Shown piece after piece: positions 52,313-61,596 of a stretch of DNA of 64,000 nucleotides. Every line of letters begins with the position of its first letter. The first letter of the stretch is position 1. Source of the DNA: an uncultured Lachnospiraceae bacterium (GTDB lineage: Bacteria; Bacillota; Clostridia; Lachnospirales; Lachnospiraceae); the NCBI GenBank assembly GCA_934394565.1, contig CAKRQV010000006.1, positions 62,001 through 126,000 of the forward strand, given 5' to 3'. The position numbers were made by a program, and so were the translations under genes. The notes below the pieces were generated by a model. That model searched no databases. It saw only the letters and a program-made list of their open reading frames with translations, and was not told where the DNA came from.

Positions 52313-52357
52313 AAAAAACGGCACTGTACGCTTTCACGCACAAACTGCCGTTTTTTT
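52313..52357. terminator. Bidirectional terminator with cre-like sequence in the loop
   Basis: Stem AACGGCA / TGCCGTT (52317-52323 / 52346-52352) flanked by A6 and T7. It ends the two-component operon. Its loop contains TGAAAGCGTACA (minus strand, 52325-52336), which partly fits the catabolite-control box, and the GH3 gene promoter (TTACAAT near 52305) lies right beside it. Confidence 0.65.
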
Positions 52358-52547
52358 GCACAAGTTGTTTCTCTATTGTGAAACCTATTCAAATTTTTGC
52401 TGTTGTTTTTGTGCAGAATGCCAAGTCATTCCACATTTTTCCAGAAACAGAACACAGTATTAAAGACTTTTTTCGGTGCAAAGCAACAGAAACTCACAGA
52501 TGCGCAGCTATTCTCCTCCTGTAGATTTTCTTTCTTTTCTGCCGGTT

Positions 52548-53894
52548 TTATTTTCCAGATGCCGTCTGCTGCATCTTCATAGGAATCAGAATCTTGAGCG
52601 CAAACCAGTTATCCTGCACATCGATATCCACCTCACCACCGTATTTATGCACTGTATACCGCAGACTTTTCAGACCGTAACCATGAAACTGACCGTCATC
52701 CTTTGTCGTCACCGGCAGCTCCATATCAAACTGCAGTGCTGTCTCGCAGTAATTTTCAAACCGGATGATCAGAAAGTTTTTCTGGGAGAAGGCCGACACA
52801 TGGATCAGCCGCTTTTCCGGATCGGCAATCTGCTTCTCACATTCGATCGCATTATCAAGAGCATTCCCGAAGATTGAACAGATATCCATGACATCCATAA
52901 ACGCAAACAGCGTACCGTCCACCACACTCGTCATGGAAATCTGATTTTTCATGCAAAACAGATTTTTCGAAGTCAGCAGGGTATCCAGCACCTTGTTTCC
53001 CGTCTTATTCTGCGCTTCATATGTTTTGATTTCTTCTTCCATCTGATCCAGATAGGCCGCCCGCTTCTCATCATTATCCTCAGATCTGAGTGCAATGATA
53101 TGATGCTTGAGATCATGGTATTTGTAATTGATGATATCCATGGCTTCCTGGGACTGCTGATACTGGATATACTGGTTATTCAGGATCGACTGTACACTCT
53201 CCAGCTCATGGCGCACCCGAAGATCCATCCTCTGCACATGGTAGGCATACATGATCGCCACACCTCCAAAATCGATCAGCGTACGGACCGTACATACCTG
53301 TAGCATATAGGGTCCGCTGAACGGTGTATTCTGGAACACAAAGCCCATATTACTGATCAGAAAAACAGCCAGTGCAATAGTTATATAAGGAAACAACTCC
53401 TTATTCGTCACGTACAGCTCACCCTCTGCCTTTGCGCATTTGCTGAAAAACAGCTTTACCAGACCATAGACAAGCCCATAGATCAGGATCAGACACAACA
53501 GTCGGTAACCTTTTCCCGTAAGTCCATACATATAATAGCCGTAACAGTCAATCTGCCACTCCAGCGATGCCGCAAACTCTGCCACAACAAAAGCCCGGGC
53601 ACACATATACCCGACATCCTTCGCCGAGGCATCGCAGCAGATATAGATGAATCCATACATGAACATCACAGCGGCAATCATACAGAGGATCCACAGCATA
53701 TTTTTCTGTCCTTTTGTCATCTGCAAAAAGATGGCCTGCAGCGCAAATGCCACCGCACTGGTGCATGTAAATTTCCATCCCGTGATCCGCCGTTTCATTT
53801 CCAGAATACAGAGTATACAGGCTAGCCATTCTGCCAGCGCCGTATAAATTCTGGGAATATCCGGCATAAACATCTGCAATTGTGATTCCATCAT
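52548..53894 (-). CDS. GHKL-type (AgrC-like) sensor histidine kinase
   Basis: A 448-residue membrane kinase: six to seven hydrophobic helices in the first 215 residues, a coiled linker, the phosphorylation site NYKYHDLKHHIIALRSED (about 262-280) and a GHKL ATPase domain (CSIFGNALDNAIECEKQ, then GYGLKSLRYTVHKYGG). This is the AgrC/LytS-like class that often senses peptides. Its ATG overlaps the stop of the response regulator gene by four bases. No signal-peptide precursor gene (AgrD-like) was found next to it, so the ligand is unknown. Confidence 0.9.
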   Translation of the reverse strand: MMESQLQMFMPDIPRIYTALAEWLACILCILEMKRRITGWKFTCTSAVAFALQAIFLQMTKGQKNMLWILCMIAAVMFMYGFIYICCDASAKDVGYMCARAFVVAEFAASLEWQIDCYGYYMYGLTGKGYRLLCLILIYGLVYGLVKLFFSKCAKAEGELYVTNKELFPYITIALAVFLISNMGFVFQNTPFSGPYMLQVCTVRTLIDFGGVAIMYAYHVQRMDLRVRHELESVQSILNNQYIQYQQSQEAMDIINYKYHDLKHHIIALRSEDNDEKRAAYLDQMEEEIKTYEAQNKTGNKVLDTLLTSKNLFCMKNQISMTSVVDGTLFAFMDVMDICSIFGNALDNAIECEKQIADPEKRLIHVSAFSQKNFLIIRFENYCETALQFDMELPVTTKDDGQFHGYGLKSLRYTVHKYGGEVDIDVQDNWFALKILIPMKMQQTASGK

Positions 53895-54598
53895 GTCCTC
53901 TCACCCCAGTATTTCGTCAGATCCTGCATAAAGGCATTGAGCCGGGGACGGCTGATCTGCAGCGACTCCCCATGCACCATCGCACATTTATCCTGGATCC
54001 CGTCGACATGTTGCATATTGACGAGATAGCACTTATTTGCCCGGGAAAATCCTGTGCCGGCCAGACTTTCCTCGGCCGCCTTCATCGTTCCCGGCGATAC
54101 ATGATCCCCTGAAGCACTGTGGTAGATCAGATTATGGCCCACGCTCTCCACGTAATAGATATCTGCCACCTTCAGACGCACGATCCCTCCCTTTACCGGA
54201 ACCGTGATCTGGGAAGTTTCCCTCCTGTGGATCCGGGCGATCGCCCGCCCAACCTTCTGGGTAAAGGCAAAATAAGAGACCGGTTTTAAGATGTAATCCA
54301 GCGCATCCACCTCATAGCCCCGGATCGCATACTGGGTCATATTGGTGATAAACATAATCACTACCTCGGAATCCACCTTGCGGATCTCTTCCGCCGCAGA
54401 CATTCCGTCCATAAACCGCATCTGGATATCCATCAGGATAATATCAAACTGCGCCTTATACTGTTCCACGATACCGTCACCATCACGGTATATCGTGACA
54501 TTCAGCTCTTCTTCACAGGTTTTCTGATATTCTTTCAGATATCCCGTAAACTGCTGCACATACATATCCTCATCTTCGACAATGGCAATCCTGATCAT
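53891..54598 (-). CDS. LytTR-family response regulator
   Basis: A 235-residue response regulator: receiver domain (MIRIAIVEDEDMYVQQF, IILMDIQMRFMDG with the phospho-acceptor Asp, ALDYILKPVSYFAF) and a C-terminal LytTR DNA-binding domain (about 130-232; VADIYYVESVGHNLIYHSAS, FSRANKCYLVNMQHVDGI). The ATG at 54598 follows GCGGAGGG, and a frame to 54640 lacks support. Coupled to the kinase gene (ATGA). Targets are probably nearby surface genes such as the GH3 operon, but this is a guess. Confidence 0.92.
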   Translation of the reverse strand: MIRIAIVEDEDMYVQQFTGYLKEYQKTCEEELNVTIYRDGDGIVEQYKAQFDIILMDIQMRFMDGMSAAEEIRKVDSEVVIMFITNMTQYAIRGYEVDALDYILKPVSYFAFTQKVGRAIARIHRRETSQITVPVKGGIVRLKVADIYYVESVGHNLIYHSASGDHVSPGTMKAAEESLAGTGFSRANKCYLVNMQHVDGIQDKCAMVHGESLQISRPRLNAFMQDLTKYWGERT

Positions 54599-54636
54599 GT
54601 CATTCCCTCCGCATGCTCTGTCTGTTTTAGTTTCTG

Positions 54637-55665
54637 TCATCGGGCCGCAAGCTCTTTCAGATATTCACCCACCATCCGGAATTCGTCTTCATAGATACAG
54701 TTTGGCAATGTATCTGCCAGAATCTGGCGGTGACATTCTTCATAATCCATCCAGCGGACTTCCTCGACCTCTTCTTTCTGTAAGATCAGCTGTTCTGTAT
54801 CCACAGCTTCTGTATAGACATAGACCCAGTTCAACTCATTATCCTTAAACATCCGCCCATGGAACATCGCTTCAAAAGAACCCCGGTGCATACCCACATA
54901 ATGCAGCTGTTTTGGGTTTACATCCAGACCAAGCTCCTCTTTCATCTCCCGGATGGCCGCAAAAAGCGGTGCATCCCCGGCCGTGATATGTCCGGCCGAG
55001 GAAATATCGTAATCTCCCGGATTGGAATCCTTGCACTCACTGCGCTTCTGTAAAAGGACATCATAACCGTCTTCTTTTTGTCTCACAACCCACATATGGA
55101 CCGTACCATGCAAAGCACCTTCTCTGTGGGTGACACCACGCTCTTTTACAACACCACTTTTTGTGCCGTCCTCGTTCAAAATATCAAACAACTCCATCGG
55201 CTTCCCGTTCAGATCGGCAGAGACCAGATGACTGTGCCCGTCATAGACCAGTTTCAGGGAAAAGAAGTCCTGCCCTTCATCCATCAGCCGGAAAAAAATC
55301 TTGTCCCCCTCCCAGAGATTCAGTTTCCAGACATCATCGATATCCACCCATTCCAGCACACCCTCATTGCAGTCTGTCGCCTCTCCGGTAAAGCTGTCGG
55401 TGGTAAACAGATGCATATATTCTGTCACACCATCCCCGGAAACAAAAGTCACAATGGCCCGGAACCGATAGTTGGTCAGCGTATAGCCTGTCTCTTCCCA
55501 GACCTCTCTGAGCAGACATTCCTCCGGACTTTCGTCTGCTTCAAAATGGCCGCCGACACCGATCCATTTGTCTTTATTTACATCGTTTTTCTTTACCACG
55601 CGGTGCAGCATCAGGTATTTATGATCCTGCTCGATGTAGCAAAGGGTGCTCATATCTGTTCTCAT
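54637..55665 (-). CDS. Tandem Nudix-domain hydrolase
   Basis: A 342-residue protein made of two different Nudix domains. The first (1-150) is MutT-like, with a full Nudix box: GHFEADE, seven residues, then REVWEETGY. The second (about 175-342) resembles the IDI-like YfcD group (GDYDISSAGHITAGDAP). Its Nudix box reads GHITAGD..REMKEELGL, with Asp where Glu is expected. The first half probably cleans oxidised nucleotides and the second a different diphosphate. It lies just upstream of the LytTR genes. The start at 55665 is one of two close ATGs (the other is 55653). Confidence 0.87.
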   Translation of the reverse strand: MRTDMSTLCYIEQDHKYLMLHRVVKKNDVNKDKWIGVGGHFEADESPEECLLREVWEETGYTLTNYRFRAIVTFVSGDGVTEYMHLFTTDSFTGEATDCNEGVLEWVDIDDVWKLNLWEGDKIFFRLMDEGQDFFSLKLVYDGHSHLVSADLNGKPMELFDILNEDGTKSGVVKERGVTHREGALHGTVHMWVVRQKEDGYDVLLQKRSECKDSNPGDYDISSAGHITAGDAPLFAAIREMKEELGLDVNPKQLHYVGMHRGSFEAMFHGRMFKDNELNWVYVYTEAVDTEQLILQKEEVEEVRWMDYEECHRQILADTLPNCIYEDEFRMVGEYLKELAAR

Positions 55666-55745
55666 CTCTCAAATTCCTATCTTCTACATAATATATTGCC
55701 AAAACTATATATCATTTTTTCAGGCTGTGTTTTTATTATGTTTCA

Positions 55746-56507
55746 CTACATCACCATTTCTGTCAGCACTTTGACAAAAAAGATCACCAGCACAACAAGC
55801 ATCACCGGACGCACAGAGGACGCCCCGCCCTTTTCAAAATGTTTCGCACCGAGATAATTTCCGGCAATACTGAAAAGCCCCGCCGTAATTCCCAGTGGAA
55901 GTAATACCTTCCCATTTAATAAAAAGACTGTCAGGGCAGAAATATTTGTTGTCAGATTGATGACTTTCGTAATCCCATTTGCCTCCTGCAATTGCATGTG
56001 CGCAACTCCTGTCAGCAATAAAAGCAGAAATGTCCCCGTTCCCGGTCCGTAAAAGCCATCATACACGCCGATGCCCAACGCAATCACCATGGACCAAAGT
56101 ACCGTTTTCACCTCACTGAGCGGTGCTTTTTCTCCAATGAATGGCTTTCCGAAAAAGATATATGCGGCAGTCAGCGGCAGCACGATCAGAAGAAAGATCC
56201 GAAAATAGAAATCAGCCACCAGAAGAGCCAGTCTGGCTCCGCTCGTCGATCCCAGAATCGCAGCCACCGTACACAATACCGCTCTTTTCCACTGGATAAA
56301 ACCACTTTTTGCATATTTCAATGTAGCGATCGTCGTTCCCATCGAAGAACTCATTTTGTTCGTAGCAATCGCATTATGCACCGGCAGTCCGGTGATCAGG
56401 TAAGCCGGCAATGAGATCAGCCCTCCGCCTCCGGCAATTGCATCGATAAATCCCGCCAAAAATACAAGCGGGCAAACGATCAGAAACTGTACTATATGTG
56501 CACTCAT
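55746..56507 (-). CDS. TauE/SafE (TSUP) family anion exporter
   Basis: A 253-residue polytopic membrane protein with seven to eight helices. The family begins with the pattern seen here, FLAGFIDAIAGGGGLISLPA, and has NKMSSSMGTTIATLKY and the second-half GIGVYDGFYGPGTGTFLLLLL. Members export sulfite, sulfoacetate or other small organosulfur anions. The ATG at 56507 follows AGGAGGAG. It stands alone, so the substrate is unknown. Confidence 0.9.
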   Translation of the reverse strand: MSAHIVQFLIVCPLVFLAGFIDAIAGGGGLISLPAYLITGLPVHNAIATNKMSSSMGTTIATLKYAKSGFIQWKRAVLCTVAAILGSTSGARLALLVADFYFRIFLLIVLPLTAAYIFFGKPFIGEKAPLSEVKTVLWSMVIALGIGVYDGFYGPGTGTFLLLLLTGVAHMQLQEANGITKVINLTTNISALTVFLLNGKVLLPLGITAGLFSIAGNYLGAKHFEKGGASSVRPVMLVVLVIFFVKVLTEMVM

Positions 56508-56729
56508 CTTTTGTCTCCTCCTGCTGTCTGTGCCATGCACAAAAGCAGTCGGAAACGCTTTTGTGCATATAATGCTTTTATTCTATCACGTTTGCCCGCT
56601 CTCGTAAGCTTATTTATGCAGATTTTCCTCTGCTTTTTTCTTTTTATCGTTTTTTCCTGCAAAATCTGTGACTGACTGTCTTTTTTTGCCAGTCACCATA
56701 CGGCTGTTTTACAGATTTCCATATGCTTT

Positions 56730-57377
56730 TCAGATCAGATCAGCAATATCTATATTCTCCCCGGTCAGTCCTGCATAGGCACCGCCTGCGGCTTCAGAAG
56801 ACTCGGCATGGGCCAGCAGCCATTTGTTTCTGGCGGTCATCCAGCCATCCTCTACGTTCTTTACTTCAAATTTCGGCATCTCTGTGTTGGTTCCCTTCGG
56901 CAGAACGATGATCACGCGGAAGCCCTCGCCCTTTTTGGCACTGCACGGTGCATAGTGCAGAGTTGTCGCATAAACCTCTACGGCTGTACCTGCCGGACAT
57001 TTGAAGGCTTTGACCTTTGCTGTGTCGAGCCTGCCGTCTACGATATCGTCTTTTCTGGCTACCAGAAGAATGGCATCATGACCGGCCGGTATGTTGATCT
57101 CGCTGTCTCTGTGATATTCCAGACAGTTCAGCTTTGTATTGGTACCGTTGCAGTAACCAATCTGGATCGGCATACCACCGTAACAGTTGTTTTCCAGATC
57201 TTTCTTCACAGCCAGTGCTTCCAGCTCATCGTTTCCCGGCACATAAATGACTGCATCCTCCGGGCACGGAGATACCTTTTCCAGTGTGGCTAACAGTTCT
57301 GTATAATCGTAGCCGTCAACGACACGGCCATACGGTGCAAATTCCGGATCTGTAACAGAATAAATATGAATACTCAT
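56730..57377 (-). CDS. DUF4867-family protein (cupin-like)
   Basis: A 215-residue cytoplasmic protein of a conserved Firmicutes family without known function. Typical are the start IYSVTDPEFAPYGRVVDGYD, the central GGMPIQIGYCNGTNTKLNCL and EYHRDSEINIPAGHDAILLV. The His/Glu-rich middle and a predicted beta-barrel suggest a cupin-like, sugar-related role; relatives tend to sit near sugar metabolism genes. The ATG at 57377 follows GGGAGGG. Confidence 0.82.
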   Translation of the reverse strand: MSIHIYSVTDPEFAPYGRVVDGYDYTELLATLEKVSPCPEDAVIYVPGNDELEALAVKKDLENNCYGGMPIQIGYCNGTNTKLNCLEYHRDSEINIPAGHDAILLVARKDDIVDGRLDTAKVKAFKCPAGTAVEVYATTLHYAPCSAKKGEGFRVIIVLPKGTNTEMPKFEVKNVEDGWMTARNKWLLAHAESSEAAGGAYAGLTGENIDIADLI

Positions 57378-57545
57378 GTGTAAACCCTCCCAAAAACGTT
57401 TTCTTTTATTGTAGACCCCCGGGCGGGGAGCGTCAATTCATAATTGTACCCAGTTATTTGTACTTTTTTCACAATGACTACCGTTCACAGATTTCCTGCG
57501 AACGGTAACATTTTGCCGCTTTATCTGTTTTTTGTTTTTTCAACG

Positions 57546-57603
57546 CAAAAAGAGCCCTGCAAAACCTCGACACTCGTTTTTGTGCAAAGCTTTTCAGGGC
57601 TCT
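57546..57603 (-). terminator. Terminator of the fatty-acid operon
   Basis: Arms AGAGCCCTG / CAGGGCTCT (57551-57559 / 57595-57603) with further A/T pairing inside, followed on the minus strand by TTTTTG. It sits three bases after the accDA stop. Confidence 0.85.
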
Positions 57604-57605
57604 CC

Positions 57606-59414
57606 CTACATAGTCCGGAAGCGTTCGTAACGATGGGTTACAAGTGTTTCCGGTGACATAGTTGTATAATTTTCCATAAAATTCCGCATCCGGCGGTCCA
57701 GCTCATCTGTTACCTGTGAAAGTGTCTCTTCTGTCAGATCTTCCGGTTCAGGGATAACCTGCTCGATGATGCCGCTCTGTTTTACGTCCTGTGCAGTCAG
57801 CTTCATAACGGCTGCGGCCTCGTCGGCACGCTTCGCATCCTTCCAGAGAATGCTGGCAAAGCCCTCCGGGGACAGTATCGAGTAGGTGGCATTTTCCAGC
57901 ATCCAGACCTCATCGGAGACGGCCATGGCCAGAGCACCGCCGCTGCCGCCTTCAGCAGTTACTACGGTCAGGATTGGCACCTTCAGCGATGACATTTCAT
58001 AGAGGTTGCGGGCGATGGCTTCACCCTGTCCCCGCTCCTCGGCCTCCATGCCGCAGAAAGCACCGGGTGTGTCCACGATGCAGAAGATCGGCCGGTGAAA
58101 TTTCTCTGCCTGTTTCATCAGGCGCAGGGCTTTGCGGTAGCCCTCCGGCTTTGGCATACCAAAGTTTCTCGAGATATTTTCTCTCGTTGTGCGGCCTTTC
58201 TGCTGTACAACCACGGTTACAGGACGACCATGGAAACGGGCGATACCGCCGATGATCGCCGCATCGTCACTGTACAGACGGTCGCCGTGCAGTTCATGAA
58301 AATCCGTAAACAGATGGTCAATATAGGCACTGGCCACCGGGCGGTCTTTTTCCCGGGACAGCTGGACACGGTCCCAGGCAGTCATTTCTGCCGCAGCTTT
58401 TTCAGTCTTTTTCCTGTGTCTTTTTTTGTCAATGCCCCTGTCTTTCAGACATGCTGCATCATCCACAGTCCCTGTTCCACATGACACAGTCTGTACTGCC
58501 ATTGATTGTTCCACCGTTTCCTGTCCAATATCCTCAGCCATCCCTGCTTTGGCACAGCCATTTTCTGTCATATGCAGTTTCAGATACTGCCCCAGCACAG
58601 CTTTCATATCCTGCCGCTTTACAATCTCATCCACAAACCCATGCTCCAACAGAAACTCGGCTCTCTGAAATCCTTTAGGCAGCTTCTGCTTCATGGTCTG
58701 CTCGATAACACGGGGACCGGCAAAACCGATCAGTGCCCCAGGTTCTGCGAGAATGATATCTCCCAGCATTGCAAAACTGGCTGTCACACCACCGGTTGTC
58801 GGGTCAGTCAGCACCGTAATATAAAGAAGTCCGGCATCGCTGTGTCGTTTAAACGCAGCGGATGTCTTGGCCATCTGCATCAGGGATACGATGCCCTCCT
58901 GCATTCTTGCGCCACCGGAGCAGCAAAATAACACAACAGGAAGTTTTTCTTCTGTGGCACGCTCTACCATACGTGTGATTTTTTCTCCCACATTGTATCC
59001 CATGCTGGCCATCATAAAACGCCCATCGCAGACACCAAGCGCTGTCTCGCAGCCCCCGATCCGTACCTTTCCTGTCAGCACAGCCTCATCAAGCCCCGTC
59101 TTTTCCTGCAGACCTTTTACTTTTTCCGGATATCCTTTATAGTTCATCGGATTAACCGGTTCCATCTTTTCATTCCATTCTTCAAAAGATCCCTTATCGG
59201 CAATCATCTGCACTCTTGCCTTTGCCGGGACATGGAAATAGCCTCCGCACTTCGGACAGATATAAAAGTCCCGCTTTGCATCCTCAGCAATGATCGCAGA
59301 TTTACAAAAATTACATTTTTTAAGCAGTCCCTCAGGTATTACAGGACCTGTGCTTTTGTCTGTGTCAGATGGTTCCTGTTGGTTGATTCTTTTTTTGAAT
59401 ACGTCTAACTTCAT
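57606..59414 (-). CDS. accDA: Acetyl-CoA carboxylase carboxyltransferase, fused beta-alpha subunits
   Basis: A 602-residue fusion of AccD (N-terminal) and AccA (C-terminal) that moves the carboxyl group from carboxybiotin to acetyl-CoA. The beta part has the zinc ribbon (CNFCKSAII ... YICPKCGG, four Cys at about 35-57) and VLFCCSGGARMQEGI. The alpha part starts after a poorly conserved, Cys/Lys-rich linker (about 300-345) and has PEGYRKALRLMKQAEKFHRP and the GEGGSGGALAM-like AEGGSGGALAMAVSD. Last gene of the fab operon. No good Shine-Dalgarno is seen before the ATG at 59414. Confidence 0.95.
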   Translation of the reverse strand: MKLDVFKKRINQQEPSDTDKSTGPVIPEGLLKKCNFCKSAIIAEDAKRDFYICPKCGGYFHVPAKARVQMIADKGSFEEWNEKMEPVNPMNYKGYPEKVKGLQEKTGLDEAVLTGKVRIGGCETALGVCDGRFMMASMGYNVGEKITRMVERATEEKLPVVLFCCSGGARMQEGIVSLMQMAKTSAAFKRHSDAGLLYITVLTDPTTGGVTASFAMLGDIILAEPGALIGFAGPRVIEQTMKQKLPKGFQRAEFLLEHGFVDEIVKRQDMKAVLGQYLKLHMTENGCAKAGMAEDIGQETVEQSMAVQTVSCGTGTVDDAACLKDRGIDKKRHRKKTEKAAAEMTAWDRVQLSREKDRPVASAYIDHLFTDFHELHGDRLYSDDAAIIGGIARFHGRPVTVVVQQKGRTTRENISRNFGMPKPEGYRKALRLMKQAEKFHRPIFCIVDTPGAFCGMEAEERGQGEAIARNLYEMSSLKVPILTVVTAEGGSGGALAMAVSDEVWMLENATYSILSPEGFASILWKDAKRADEAAAVMKLTAQDVKQSGIIEQVIPEPEDLTEETLSQVTDELDRRMRNFMENYTTMSPETLVTHRYERFRTM

Positions 59415-59548
59415 TTTCTATATTTTGTACATGTTTTATGTAAAAACACGCTTCCTTCTGCTATATATTTCCGGTTTTCAGGCAACAATCTGCATGAAAA
59501 TACAGTTTTTCTTCATCTGCCTCTGTTACACCGGTCTTGCAGCATCAT

Positions 59549-60895
59549 CTACTCTGCCTTACGGAAGATTCTGTCAATGAATTCGATGTCTGTGCGTCCT
59601 TCCACAAAATCCGGATGCTGCAAAATCCCGTACTGATAATCTACGTTCGTATCTACACCTTCAATGATCACTTCACCAAGTGCACTCTCCATCTTGCGGA
59701 TGGCTTCATCCCTTGTCTTGCCCCACACGATCAGTTTCCCGATCATAGAGTCATAGTAGGGAGGTATCTCACAGCCACTGTACATGGCACTGTCCACCCT
59801 GACACCCTTGCCGCCCGGCAAATGCAGGGCCGTGATCGTTCCGGGAGAGGGTAAAAAGCCACGGGAAGGATTTTCGGCATTGATCCGGCATTCGATCGCA
59901 TGACCGGAGATCGTGATATCTTTCTGCGTAAATTCGAGCTTTTCTCCTGCGGCAATACGGATCTGCGCCTTGATCAGATCGATCCCTGTCACCCATTCCG
60001 TCACCGGGTGCTCCACCTGGATACGGGTATTCATCTCCATGAAATAGAAATTCCCGTTATCATCCAGCAAAAACTCGATTGTTCCCGCATTCTCATACCC
60101 GGCTGCTTTTGCTGCCCTGACGGCCACCTCGCCCATTTTTTTTCTGAGCCTGTCACTGACACCAATGCTCGGTGCCTCCTCGATCAGCTTCTGGTGATTT
60201 CTCTGGATCGAACAGTCACGCTCACCCAGATGCACGACATTGCCATACTTGTCTGCCAGAATCTGAAATTCAATATGGCGGGGATGCAGGATCAGCTTTT
60301 CGATATACATCGTACCGTCACCGAACGCTTTTAACGCTTCCTGCTGAGCTGTCACGAACTGCTGCTCAAACTCTGCTTCACTTTTTGCTTCACGCATACC
60401 TTTTCCGCCACCGCCAAGTGCCGCTTTGATCATCACCGGATAACCGATCTTTTCAGCCTCGGAAAGTCCGGTTTTTACATCATAGATGGGCTGCTCTGTC
60501 CCGGGGATGACCGGCACCTGCGCTGCGATCATCGTATTTCTGGCCGCCTGCTTATCACCCAGACGGTCGATGATCCCGGCCGGTGGACCTATAAAGGTGA
60601 TATTGCATTTCTCGCACAGTGACGCAAACCGACTGTTCTCCGAAAGGAAACCAAAGCCCGGATGGATCGCATCTGCTCCTGACACACAGGCGGCGCTTAA
60701 GATCCGCTCCATATCCAGATAGCTTTTATCTGCCTGCGCCGGGCCAATACAGATACATTCATCTGCCAGCTTGGCGTGCAGTGCGTTTTTATCTGCCTCA
60801 GAGCATACCGCTACAGAAGGGATGCCCATTTCCCGGCAGGCACGGATGATCCGTACTGCAATTTCCCCCCGGTTGGCAATCAAAATCTTTTTCAT
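59549..60895 (-). CDS. accC: Biotin carboxylase subunit of acetyl-CoA carboxylase
   Basis: ATP-dependent carboxylation of the biotin carrier protein. The 448-residue protein has the usual length and order: biotin-carboxylase N-domain (MKKILIANRGEIAVRIIRAC), ATP-grasp domain with the glycine loop KAALGGGGKGMREA, EKLILHPRHIEFQILADKYG, RDCSIQRNHQKLIEEAPS, NTRIQVEHPVTEWVTGIDL and the C-terminal domain. It lies between fabZ and accDA with gaps of 120 and 134 bases, larger than expected within an operon. Its biotin carrier partner (accB) is not encoded in the window. Confidence 0.97.
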   Translation of the reverse strand: MKKILIANRGEIAVRIIRACREMGIPSVAVCSEADKNALHAKLADECICIGPAQADKSYLDMERILSAACVSGADAIHPGFGFLSENSRFASLCEKCNITFIGPPAGIIDRLGDKQAARNTMIAAQVPVIPGTEQPIYDVKTGLSEAEKIGYPVMIKAALGGGGKGMREAKSEAEFEQQFVTAQQEALKAFGDGTMYIEKLILHPRHIEFQILADKYGNVVHLGERDCSIQRNHQKLIEEAPSIGVSDRLRKKMGEVAVRAAKAAGYENAGTIEFLLDDNGNFYFMEMNTRIQVEHPVTEWVTGIDLIKAQIRIAAGEKLEFTQKDITISGHAIECRINAENPSRGFLPSPGTITALHLPGGKGVRVDSAMYSGCEIPPYYDSMIGKLIVWGKTRDEAIRKMESALGEVIIEGVDTNVDYQYGILQHPDFVEGRTDIEFIDRIFRKAE

Positions 60896-61015
60896 ATGCT
60901 AAAAACCTCTATTACTGCTTTTTTTGTTGCAGTATATCAAACTGCATGTGCAGATCTTCAAAAACAACTTTTTCCATAAAGCCCTGTCGTCTTTCACCGT
61001 TAAAACAGCAGGCTT

Positions 61016-61474
61016 TTATCCGATCATAAAACTCAGTTCAGCGCTGACAACAACCTTATCATCCACCATCGCCACTGCCTCACCAATACCCAGCGGGCCT
61101 TTTCGCTTTATGATCCGGGTCTCCAGCCGTACCTTGTCCCCCGGCACAACCTTGCCTTTAAACCGGCAGTTTTTGATTCCGCCGAAATAGGCCGTCTTTC
61201 CTTTATTCTCCGGCAGACTTAAAATAGCTACCGCTCCTGTCTGCGCCAGGGCCTCCACTGTCAGCACCCCCGGCATCACCGGCTCACCCGGAAAATGTCC
61301 GGCAAAAAAATCTTCTCTGTACGTCACACATTTATAACCTATTGCATATTCGCCCGGTTTATAATCCTCAATGTAATCCACCAGCAGGAACGGATGTCTG
61401 TGAGGAATAATCTCGCATATTTCTTTTACTGTCAGAGAATGTTTCTGTTTTTCTTCTGTCATATCTTCACCCAT
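61016..61474 (-). CDS. fabZ: 3-hydroxyacyl-ACP dehydratase
   Basis: Removes water from 3-hydroxyacyl-ACP in fatty acid elongation. The 152-residue hot-dog-fold protein has the catalytic His in IIPHRHPFLLVDYI and the catalytic Glu in AGHFPGEPVMPGVLTVEALA. The ATG at 61474 is favoured by GGAGGT at a good distance; Met5 is an alternative. It is preceded by fabF with a 122-base gap in which no gene can be read. Confidence 0.96.
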   Translation of the reverse strand: MGEDMTEEKQKHSLTVKEICEIIPHRHPFLLVDYIEDYKPGEYAIGYKCVTYREDFFAGHFPGEPVMPGVLTVEALAQTGAVAILSLPENKGKTAYFGGIKNCRFKGKVVPGDKVRLETRIIKRKGPLGIGEAVAMVDDKVVVSAELSFMIG

Positions 61475-61596
61475 CTTTTACCTCCATGTGCAGGTTTTCT
61501 TTGCACGCTTTTTTCCGGCACTTTCTGTCAGCTGACAACATATTTCAGTACAGTTTTGTATCCGCTTTCTTTACCTCATATTACCTGAGATAACTT

